In this document: positions 47,068-57,134 of the stretch, one piece after another | Numbering within the stretch: position 1 is the first letter of the stretch | Layout of the letters: each line of letters opens with the position of its first letter | Origin: Prinsepia uniflora | Lineage: Eukaryota > Streptophyta > Magnoliopsida > Rosales > Rosaceae | DNA length: 64,000 nt | NCBI GenBank assembly: GCA_032719365.1 | Contig: CM064871.1 | Span: 71,342,383 to 71,406,382, forward strand | Direction of reading: 5' to 3' | Position numbers and translations under genes: made by a program | Notes under the pieces: generated by a model | Database searches by the model: none | Told to the model about the DNA's origin: nothing | The model's input: only the letters and a program-made list of their open reading frames with translations

Positions 47068-48858
47068 ATGATGCGTCATGGTGCACTTCTCGAGAGACCC
47101 AGCAAACTCGCTTTGTGGGAGCGTGGCGGTTCTCGTAGCCTAAGTCCATTCCGAGGGAAAGATATGGAGTTTGAGAAGCCTGAAGACTTCATAGAGTGGA
47201 AGGCTCGCAATCAAATTGCCTTTCCGGACGACGTTTTTGTGGAGCTTGGCGACAGATGTTCTTCCATGAAGGCCCTTAAGCATGGAAGAGGAAAAAACCC
47301 TGTTGGCGGTCGATGGACCAAATTCCACCCTTTGATCATTGGGTGGGGTTTCAAGTTTCCGTTTTCGAAGTTCTTCTCCAAGATTATTAGCCGAATGGGA
47401 TGCAGTCCTGCTCAACTGGACGTCGATGCCTATCGACACATTATGTGCTTCGAGAAGCTGAACAAATTCTTTGGCCTAGGACTCACTGAAGATGAATTCT
47501 GGCATTGCTTTTCCGTGTCGCACAACCGAGTTACCGGCGGTCGGCTCTCTCGTGTCATATCCAAAGTGGAGCTGTTTTTTAGGAAGGAGTTTGATGACAA
47601 CACGTACAGATTCAACTGTATCAAAGTTGGTGGCGCATGGGACAAACACGCCTCCCCGGACTTGAGGATTGCCTCGCACTTCTGCATGCTTGATGAGTTG
47701 TACAGCAGGTTTGGAGGTCATCCTGATCTCAAAAAGATTGACATGGCCCTGAAAATTCCTCCAGAGTTTCGAGACATGAGCTGGCTACTCTCTCCACTTA
47801 GAGACATGAATGGCGGGAGGCCTTCGGACATCCTAATCAAGGAGTGGTTGAGCGCTCCACTGCGCTTGAAAAAACCCGTTACCCAGAACAAGAACAACAA
47901 GCAAGGACTCATTGGCTCTTTGGAGAAAAAGCATGATGATCAGCTTCCTTCCAAGCCCGACCGTTCTAGTCCTGCGGAGTCATCTAGCAAGCGCAAAACC
48001 TCAGACAGTCCGTGTGAGGATGCAGCCAAACAACTTAAGAAGCTGAAGGTGATTCCTACTTCCCTTGAAGTGATTGAAGCGTGGAGAGATGAAGGCCCAG
48101 ATCGAATAGTGGGGGAGACACGGTCGTCATCCAAGACTCCTGTTGTGATAGGTGACCCCATCCTAACAGAGGGAAGTCAAAAAATTATTTCGCAAGGAGC
48201 TTACGACAAGGTAGTCCGAGACCTTAGGATTGCGAAAGCTGGGGCCCACAAGTTGGTTGACATGCTTCGTGAAAATAATAGTTTGGGAGATGAAAACGAG
48301 CGAATGAAGAGCGAATGCAAATACCTTCGAGAAGCTCGAAACCACTCCAGACGGAACAACGAAGCCTTGGTCAGAAGAATCCATACATTGGAAGTTAAAG
48401 TGGGGGAACTGGAGACGAGCCGTGCAGAGATGATGCTGATAGAAAAGGAGCGAGATATTGCTCGAGATGAGGTCACCTTGCTGCGCAAGAAATTGCAGGA
48501 CTCAGATGAAATAATCAGACTTTTGGAGGTGGAGATCCAGAATCTGAATACTGGAAGGCTCCCGGGACATGACCATTTACTATCACCGCATGCCCCCACA
48601 ACTTTGTGCCAAAAAGAAAATGAGGCACAAAAGTTGGACATGGCAAGCTACAGCGAGGTCACCACCAAAGAGCGGGAACCAGAGCTGGAGCAAGAGTTTG
48701 AGCCTATTCTGGTACCTGACCTAGAGCCCGAGACCGGGACCAGGAAGGAAGCTGCCCCTGAGACTGCTGATTCATTGTTTAACGACACTTCCTTACTTTC
48801 AGCAGAAGAGTGGGAAGAGTTTAGAAAAACAATGGGTTTTGAAGACTTGCATCCATAG
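47068..48858 (+). CDS. Intact 596-aa antisense ORF of the Tat element (Transposase_28-type protein)
   Basis: One uninterrupted frame of 596 codons runs opposite to gag-pol, between integrase and the 3' LTR. This is the position and direction of the extra ORF known in Tat-lineage elements such as Grande and Retand. Residues about 80-135 (KFPFSKFFSKII...GCSPAQLDVDAYRHIMCFEKL) resemble the domain called putative gypsy-type transposon (Pfam Transposase_28). The middle (about 280-330) is basic and Ser-rich. Residues about 385-510 form a likely coiled coil, and the tail (about 530-596) is acidic. The biochemical role is unknown. Unlike gag and pol it has no stop or frameshift. The second Met, MRHG, is an alternative start. 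Confidence 0.8.
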   Translation: MMRHGALLERPSKLALWERGGSRSLSPFRGKDMEFEKPEDFIEWKARNQIAFPDDVFVELGDRCSSMKALKHGRGKNPVGGRWTKFHPLIIGWGFKFPFSKFFSKIISRMGCSPAQLDVDAYRHIMCFEKLNKFFGLGLTEDEFWHCFSVSHNRVTGGRLSRVISKVELFFRKEFDDNTYRFNCIKVGGAWDKHASPDLRIASHFCMLDELYSRFGGHPDLKKIDMALKIPPEFRDMSWLLSPLRDMNGGRPSDILIKEWLSAPLRLKKPVTQNKNNKQGLIGSLEKKHDDQLPSKPDRSSPAESSSKRKTSDSPCEDAAKQLKKLKVIPTSLEVIEAWRDEGPDRIVGETRSSSKTPVVIGDPILTEGSQKIISQGAYDKVVRDLRIAKAGAHKLVDMLRENNSLGDENERMKSECKYLREARNHSRRNNEALVRRIHTLEVKVGELETSRAEMMLIEKERDIARDEVTLLRKKLQDSDEIIRLLEVEIQNLNTGRLPGHDHLLSPHAPTTLCQKENEAQKLDMASYSEVTTKEREPELEQEFEPILVPDLEPETGTRKEAAPETADSLFNDTSLLSAEEWEEFRKTMGFEDLHP

Positions 48859-49149
48859 TTCCTTTACATGTGTATGTTGGCTATTGCATTTCCATTTTTT
48901 GCATTGAATAACTGGTGTAAGAAATCGAGATGTGATTTTCCAAACACCCTTCAAATGAATAAAAGAAATCATTTAAGCTGAATTGTTGGCACGCAAGTGT
49001 CAACTTCTTTCTATGCTCTTTTTAATGTGTCGAAGCGAGCAAAATGCTTGTTAATGTATCGGTATGAGCTCATTCATATGCCCCTACTGCATCCATGGGT
49101 GCACAACAGAAAGTTCTAAATAACTTTAGACGATGAAGGTTTTGGTATG

Positions 49150-49460
49150 TTGCCTTCAGGGAAGGGCTTGTGCTTCTTATGAGAAGGCTTAAAGTGCTTC
49201 AATGAAGAAGACTTAGGGCGCTTCCAAGAGGAAGGCTTAGGGTGCTTCCTAAGAGGAAGGCTTGAGGTGCTTCCTAAAGGAAGGCTTCGGGTGCTTCCTG
49301 AAGGAAGGCTTCGGGTGCTTCCTGGTGGAAAGCTTTGAGTGCTTCCTAGTGGAAGGCTTTGTGTGCTTCCTGATGGAAAGCTTTGTGTGCTTCCTGGTGG
49401 AAGGCTTTAGATGCTTCCCGGAGGAAGGCTTGAGTGCTTCTCGGAAGAATGCTTTGGGAT
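49150..49460 (-). repeat. 24-bp minisatellite in the Tat 3' region
   Basis: About twelve units follow the pattern AAGGCTTnGGGTGCTTCC plus six bases, for example those starting near 49257, 49281 and 49305. The first units are 27 bp. Read on the minus strand it translates as KHPKPSFR-like repeats, but it lies outside pol. Variable tandem repeats in this position are known in Tat elements and can seed satellite DNA. Confidence 0.88.
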
Positions 49461-49599
49461 CCTTGCCGAAAGTATAACAACACGTAGGTGAATGACTTGA
49501 CAGCTTTATTTGTAAGTCTGAACACATCATAAGTCTATATTTGGCACAAAATAGTGACTAGCTTAGCTTTGAGCTCTAGTTTGCATTATACATAATATT

Positions 49600-50565
49600 T
49601 TCGGAGGTGATAAGCGTTCATGGAACCACTCACTAACTTTCCGTCCATTGTCTCTAAGGTGTAGCTTCCTTTTCCGCTTACTTGGTAAATTCAGTAGGGT
49701 CCTTCCCATTGGGATTTGAGTTTTTGAGACCCTGGACAATTGGGTGTCGCAAACTTTTTCTTGAGAACAAGGTCACCTGGGAGAAAGTACCGAGTCAGGC
49801 CTTCTTGTTGTAGGAACTTCTCACTTGCTGCTGGTAGCTGGAGATGCGCTTCACCACTTGGTCTCTTAATTCCTCGATGAGATCAAGTGAAGTTCTCAGG
49901 GCGATGGAGTTGACTACTGGATCATCGAGCTCGATAAAGGGTGCTGGAACAACAACATGTGGAGGAATGACACAGTTAGTGTCGTATGCAAGGGTAAATG
50001 GAGACTCTTCTGTTGCACGGCGCAGAGTGGTATGGTACGCCCAGAGCGTGCCATCCAACTCCTCATCCCACAAGTTTTTCTTATCATCGAGTCACTTCTT
50101 GATACAGTCAAGGACCGTCTTGTTTGAAGCTTCTGCCTGGCCATTACCCTGGGGGTAATATGCAGTTGAAGTGAAATGCTTGATTTTCCAAAACTCAAAG
50201 AACTCGTTGATTATGGTGCTAGTGAACTGAGTTCCATTGTCTGTTAGAATTACCTTGGGAAGCCCAAATCGGCAGATAATCTGGCTCCAGATGAATTTTT
50301 GAACATCAGCTTGAGTTATGGTGGCCAAGGCCTTTGCTTCCACCCATTTAGTGAAGTAGTCAGTGGCAACAATCAAATACTTCTTGCTTGGGACTGGAGT
50401 GCTTGGGAGTGGTCCAATAATGTCAATTCCCCATTGTATGAATGGACAAGGGCTCGTCTGTGCATGCAACTCTTCTGGTGGTGCTAATTGGTTAGGTTTG
50501 AACCTTTGACATTTGTCCCACTTCTGAGCATATTGAAGAGCTTCTTGGCGTAGAGTAGGCCACTA
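49600..50565 (-). pseudogene. Tat integrase, broken by stop codons
   Basis: The zinc-binding HHCC region starts in the preceding frame (HEGHYGNHSGG) and is cut by TAG at 50563-50565, where GF*WPT replaces GFYWPT. The catalytic core (50469-50092) keeps DD35E: D in GIDIIGP, D in LTDNGTQF and E in GQAEASNK, 35 residues apart. Further TGA stops occur at 50092-50094 and 49795-49797. The C-terminal part (KKFATPNCPGSQK...SQWEGPY) is readable to about 49600. The enzyme cannot be made. Confidence 0.88.
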
Positions 50566-52064
50566 AAATCCTGCACTAAGCGTCTTTTGAGCAAGCGACC
50601 TTCCACCGGAATGATTTCCATAATGTCCTTCATGAATCTTAGCCAAGACTTTCAATGTTTTTCGATGCTTCAAGCATAGCAAGTTTGGTCCTGTGAAGCT
50701 CTTTCGAAAGAGTCGGCCCTTGTCGACATCGTATCGTGCAGCTTTCATATGGACTTTGCGGGCCTCTAATCGTTCATCAGGCAATATTCCATGCTCTAGA
50801 TAGTTGATAAAAGGATCTTGCCAGCTTGGAGATGGACCAATTTGTCTTATTTCAATCTCCTTCATATCAATACTTCTCTGCTCGAGATACTCAATCGGGA
50901 TTGAGCGCTTGAAACGAAAGTCAAGTGATGACGCGAGATTGGCCAACGCATCTGCTTGTCTATTTTCTGCTCGTGGAAGTTGATGAAAAGTGAAAACCGA
51001 GAAAAAGGCAAGCATTTCCTGGACCTTGTAATTACATCTGAGCATCCTTGTATCACGCGCAGCATATTCACCGATCGACTGGTTAGTGATCAATTGCAAA
51101 TCTGAATGAATAGCAAGGCGTTTGACTCCCAACTCCTTGGCAAGTGTGAGCCCACAAATCAAAGCTTCATACTGCGCTTCATTGTTAGAGGCTTTGAATC
51201 TGAACTGCACTGCTTGTTCTATTATTGAGTCATCAGGAGTGATAAGAACAATCCCCGCTCCTGCCTCCCTCTGGTTCGAGGAACCATCAACAAAGAGCTT
51301 CCATAGATGATTGGAAGTTGAGGGCCGTAGAGAAGAGAATCTGTCTCTATGATCTCGTGGAAAAGAAGTATCAGCGGCCCTGGGGGCATTGCCAAGCTTA
51401 TTGCCTCCTTCTAGTGACGCTGGTGTGAACTCCACAACAAAATCCGCTAAGGCTTGGCCTTTGACAGCTGTTCGTGGACGATAGAGCAAATCATGCTGAC
51501 TCAATTCGATGGCCCATTTCATTACCCGTGTCGATGCATCGGGTGCGTGAAGTAACGAACGGAATGGATATTCGATCATGACGATCACCCGATGAGCTTG
51601 AAAGTAAGGCCTCAACTTCTTTGTGGTAACCAGTAATGCCAGAATCAGTTTTTCAAATTTCGGATATCGTGTCTCAGCATCAAGAAGGGCTTTGGATGTG
51701 TAGAACATAGGTAGTTGAATCCCATTCTCTTCTCGGATAAGTGCAGAGCTTACAGCAACATCAGAGACCCCCAGATACAGGAACAGGTCCTCGTTATCTT
51801 TGGGTTTCAATAGAAGTGGTGGAGACGTCAAGTAGGGCTTGAGATCTTGAAATTCTTTCTCACAACCTTCATCCCACTTATCTCTGGATGCCTTCTTTAC
51901 TGCTTGGAAGAAAGGTCGACACCGGTCAGTTGACTTGGACAGAAATCTGTTCAATGCTGCTGCTCGTCCAGTGAGACTTTGAATCTCTTTCAGACTTGAT
52001 GGGGACTTCATCTCGAGTATTACCTTGATTTTCTTTGGATTTGCTTCGATCCCACGCTGACCAT
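50563..52064 (-). pseudogene. Tat pol: RT tail, gypsy RNase H and archaeal-type RNase H
   Basis: A 482-codon frame (52011-50563) starts at the end of RT (KSPSSLKEIQSLTGRAAALN, then a degenerate gypsy RNase H with TRYPKFEKLILAL and ALLDAET). At residues 238-360 it has a second RNase H with intact acidic residues: D242 (FVDGSS), E278/E282 (NEAQYEAL), D304 (HSDLQ) and D354 (NRQADALA). That second domain is typical of Tat elements. The RT palm with its YVDD motif is missing, removed with the deletion that joins 52064 to X2. Just upstream of the frame a shifted GIEANPKKIK motif is readable. Confidence 0.9.
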
Positions 52065-52093
52065 TTTAAGCATGCATATTGATGGGGACTTCA
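52065..52093. other. Deletion junction between Tat pol and X2 with copied filler
   Basis: Between Tat sequence and the X2 LTR lie 14 nt (TTTAAGCATGCATA, 52065-52078) identical to LTR bases 52144-52157. These are followed by 15 nt (TTGATGGGGACTTCA, 52079-52093) identical to Tat bases 51996-52010. The LTR resumes at 52091. Filler copied from both sides indicates error-prone end joining with local templating. Confidence 0.8.
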
Positions 52094-53985
52094 ATACTCA
52101 CAATTACCATCATAGAAATCACGTATATAAAACATATAACACATTTAAGCATGCATAGGATTTATGAAACCAAAGTCCACTCACAGACCGTTTTAACGGT
52201 ATGCCTCGATACGCGTGCCACCGGCCCTCCCGGGCTTCACCACTATCATTGGGACTCCCAATCCTGTCCAAATTACATTAGAGGGTCACTAACCTCATCA
52301 TTAACATCCTATCAAAGTCCCGTAATTTTCCCGAATTTTTAACTATTTTTAAACTTGATTTAAAACCTTCGGACATCCCGAACAATATCGAGATGGTGTC
52401 CGATCGACACGAAACCAATCCCAAAATGTTCGTTACATTAAATAGAACAGAAGTCATGTTGACCTCACCTCGAGATTCGTGTCCACGCGCCGTCACGCGC
52501 CGCCGTGAGTGGCTGCGTGTGAAACCCACGCGCCTGCTACAGTGTCACCAGCCTAACCCGTATGTCTGGTAAACGGGTCCAATTAGCCCGCGAGACGACC
52601 CGGTTCCAATCCTATCAATTCAGCCTTAATTACATCAATTGATTATTCAATTAGCTTCCACTTAGGTTCAATTAGAGTTCTGAATCGTTGATTACACAAA
52701 ACCTTACCTACAATCCCACGACTCGACTATGATCCACGAAGAACACCCGTCACTGTTCGTTCATGGAATTCCTTCAATGGCTGCTGGTTTCTTCCAATTG
52801 ATGAACCCAGAAGCATCAATGGACCATGAGGAATTGTTTCCCCACATCAATTGCATCAATCGAAGCCTCAAACGCCACGACTCAAGCTCGATAGCCGTAC
52901 ACTGTGCAACCATGGAACTTCATCAATCTCCAACGTTTTCCTTCAATTGATCCTTCCAGAAGCATCGTGGGATCCTCAGGAACATAATCCCCAGTTCAAT
53001 TTCGTCAATCAAAGCCTCCAATTCCTCGACTCAACCTCGAATTTCCTCCTCTGTCACCAAGTGTGTTCAGAGCCAAAACGGCACCAATTCTTCTCATTTT
53101 TGATCGGGTTCCACTCGTCACAACCTCAGGAAGCTAAATGAAGCTTCAATTCCAATCCTCACGGCTCAAATCTCATTATTCGAATTTCCCCCCAATTTTT
53201 CTAAATTTTCGAAACCCAGAATTCAGCACACTCACAACCCCTCGTGTTTCCCTTGGTATCTCAATCCTTCAATCACTCATTTTTCTCTCAAGAACGGCAG
53301 AGGAAGGGAGCCAATTCTCCTAGTTCATCCCCCACCCAAATTTGTGCACGGTTTGAAAGAAAATACAAAGAAAAGGAAGGAAAATGATGAAGGAGGAATG
53401 ATGTATGTTGTAATGATAGTGTTAGGAGGGAAACATGGAGCTGGAAACAAGGGATGGGTGACACTTGTCACTCATCCGGAGGTGCACAGTCAACGGTCAC
53501 TATTCATTATTATATTATTATTTTAATCGGAGCCTCGGTTCGTTAATTCGTTCCCTTGACCATAACTTCGTCGTCGAATCTCCGATCTCGGCATGCCGCC
53601 TGTCGTTGGATTCGTATCGACGATACCTACGTAACGGTCCTTGGCCCTCGTCCATCGGACCTCCCGGTCAAAAAGTCAACATTTGACCCCAATTGACCAA
53701 AATTACCAAAATGCCCCTCAACTTCCGAACATCATAACTTTCTCCTCGAATGTCGGAATCGAACGTGCCACCTGTCTATGAACTCATGACGTCCCGAACT
53801 ACGTCACGGTCATCGGTCAAAGTCCGTTTGACCGCCCGATCAAAAAGTCAACATTTTGCCCACGATTAGGGGCAAAACGGTCATTTTGCACATTTTGTCC
53901 GATTGCGACCTACTAACCACCGATCAACCTTACTAATCAAGATTAATGACTAATCTAATCCCGGAATTCGGGACGGGTCGTTACA
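52091..53985 (-). repeat. X2 3' LTR, truncated
   Basis: It aligns with 58518-59669 almost base for base, except for about 750 bp (roughly 52600-53350) that only this copy retains. Its distal 1.4 kb, the part corresponding to 57135-58518, is missing. It includes the GGGTGACACTTGTCACTC palindrome at about 53456. Confidence 0.85.
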
Positions 53986-56900
53986 ACCTTCCCTCCTTAA
54001 TTAATTTCGTCCTCGAAATTCCAACTGATCTAAACACAAACGTTCTTCCCTCCTTAATTAGTTTCATTCTCGAAACTCGACCACTCTGATTCCACAAACA
54101 CCCCGTGGAAAGTGGAATCAACCTCGCAACACGTGTACACTCGTACACCAACTAATCAGAACAAAAACGTGTCTGCACTCTACGTACCACTAATACTTAT
54201 AACGCATCGACCACATTCGACCCAGTCGAATAACTGAAACTATTTGTTTCGAATTTGACACCACTTGTCCAATCTACCCTCTCGTTGACGCAACAACTCG
54301 ACGGTTCCTTTCCCACACACCAGTCTATCCTTGTATTTACTCCCACTAGGAGTCAACAGACCCCACTCAACGATCTACGTTGACACATCCCGACAATATG
54401 TCACCACACAACTGTTGTCAGTCGAAAACTGACACTCAATTTACTCGTGGCTACTCATGCCACCAACGTACTCGACTCACAAATACACTTACCGACATTT
54501 CACACGAACTGTGTGTAATTAGACTCATCGGAAATACCATGACCCATTGCATAGTATCCAATGTCTGGTCCACGACTAATCCAATGGTATCGGAACCAAT
54601 CCGACTACCAACACGCTCACCGACACACCTCGGGTATAACCCGTATACCGTCACCAGGCACTACAAGCCTGCAAGGTATTGTACCTCGAACCATGTACAA
54701 GGTACACACATCTATCTAATGACCACACTATAACCACCTAGGTCATAGCCAAACACGTTCCAATAATGGAGTACATTTTCCCAATCCAGCATGAGACAAA
54801 TCGAAACTCCACCCATCATCTGATTCCAATTCCGAATCCGCAATTTCGTAAGAAATCCCGGATCCAAGCCCAGACATCAAATTTTTAATTCATTTCCAAA
54901 TCCGAATCCGAAATCATTATTCCGTAAGCTAGCATTTGGAATAATCATTCCGTACCCAAATCCAGAAATCCATTTTCAAGTTCCAAAATCGAATCCTGAA
55001 TCGTCACCCAGAAATTCGATTCCAAATCCCGAAATCTCGTTCACATTTACCAAGACACACCAAAATCGAACCTATCGGTTACCCGTTCAATACCTCCAAT
55101 TGACTTCATAGGGAAGCCAATCCAACCTCCACACGTCTAAGGTTGACAAAATCCGACCAGTCAGAAACCTACTCACTCGAGTAAGATACCATACGGGCTC
55201 CACTTCGAAAAGAAGTTCAACTCCGCCGTTTACGACTCACACACCCAAGTTCGTATCGATCCTTGTCATTCCACCTAGGAAAAACCAAGGATGATCCAAC
55301 ACAATGACATCAATACTCATCCTACGTGGATGCAAACAAAACTCACTGCTCTCCCCACGCCAAGTAACACAACATCGTCTGCCACCAAGCGCGAAGATGA
55401 GAAATCTCGTTTACCTAATTTTTAATACGTAACTCCCCCTGATGACCCCACAACACACATGGGCTCACCAACCAATACACGTTCAACGTACTGGTAACTA
55501 CAGTCAATGTCTGCCAGGGCAGAAAGCAAGAAGTCAACCCCAATGACTTCGGAATACCAATCACCAAAAACGAGCACCACTCTCGTTCCCCAATCATAAC
55601 GCTCCTTGAATCTAAGGTTCTAACCATGTTGGACACAGACCTACTCCCAACGAGATGTCAAGTCCAACCACTGGACTTCCTACCTCCTCAACTCACTTGG
55701 ACAACCACGTGTTCACAATCAATCTGTTATTGTTCCGTTCGCACATCCCAACCTTTACAGGTTCAACACTCGGTTTTCCAAGTTCTCAATTACAAAATCC
55801 CACATCTATAATAAAAACATAAAATCTCACCAATTTTGGAGTTGCCAACAACTCCCCAAATCCACTAATTCATGACGTAGGGGACGTCATCCCAAAATTC
55901 CTTAAGTCTCAATTATACCATTTTATCCACTCCTAACTGGTTATCTCACCACTATTGGGACTTATCCCAACACATCACAATCTTAACTGGATCTCATCCA
56001 GTCCATCACTCAACCACTACCGAATCTCAAAGACCGAACATATGTTCATCATGACGGAGTCACACCTCAACTTGTGGCTCATCGTCAACACAATCACCGA
56101 CACTAGAACCAGCGCTAGTACCAGCACCAACACACTAGCCACAACACTGGTATCAGCACACATGCATCCATACTAGCATCAGCACAAAAGTACCAACCTA
56201 CAAACATCCATACTTGCACACCGTGTGCAAATATGACAACCCTGGATCTCCGTTCATACGGAACGACGATCTCATACCTCACAACTATGGGTACCACTTT
56301 TCTAACCGTTCACATCAGGATAATGAACGTTCCCTGAACGTCCCCTGACCCCCAAGTATTATAACCACACTAATGACCCTCGATAGCCACTCATCTCCAT
56401 ATGACTACCGACTAACTGTCATTGCTATCGAGATCCGCATCCACACATCACACCAATACCCGGTCTAACACGGGATCACATAATCTATCTCAGAACCATA
56501 TCTGTAGATCGAATCCCATAGTTCTGACTAGACTCACCAGAGCCATCCACATGGTCGTCCATGACCTCAGCCGCTCGTCGCAGCACAAGTTCTCATCCAC
56601 TAGTCACAATTAAGGTTTATCTTTTTAAATCCATCATACACTAGGATTCCACAATTACACTCTATGGTTCAACCGAACCCAACAGCTCTCCGTAATATAA
56701 AACTCACAACCTGACCGATCCCGCGGTCCTGACATCGTATAGACGTCAAATTCAATCCTACCATCCCATCAACGTGGGTTCCACCACTAAGGTCATCGGC
56801 CAACTCCGATGTACCAACATTTCTCACACCAGCAACCACTACTAGGGTTCACATTTTAGACCATTACTCACATGAGGTTCCTCGAACCTAGCTGCACCTA

Positions 56901-57134
56901 GCAGCACAACAATAAAATATTACATGACCGAACCGACGGTCCCACATTACCAGTTCATCACAATCAACCCTACTTGGGTCGAATCACATTAACGCATGAC
57001 GTATCGGGCCAAACACACTCAATCCACGATTAAAAGCAAAACTATCTATCAGGTTGATAACGAACTGCAGCCTAAAGAGACATCACACCCTCGACCTGCG
57101 CGCACAAAAGAGCAACCCTGCTCTGATACCAAGT
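53986..57134 (-). other. X2 internal domain (3.15 kb), non-coding, with doubled PPT region
   Basis: From PBS to PPT there is no frame with gag, protease, RT or integrase motifs on the minus strand. The longest plus-strand frame (54380-54733, 117 codons) is unrelated to known proteins. The PPT-side segment TTAATTAAGGAGGGAAG occurs twice, at 53990-54006 and about 54044-54060, each followed by TTTCGAG(G/A)A-like sequence. It shares a GTGCTGATAC-rich patch with X1. Such elements are called LARDs. Confidence 0.75.

Noticed and set aside
53344..53526. Short frames repeated in several LTRs as a conserved micro-protein
   Set aside because: The repeats follow LTR homology at the DNA level, frames differ between copies, and stops are not conserved.
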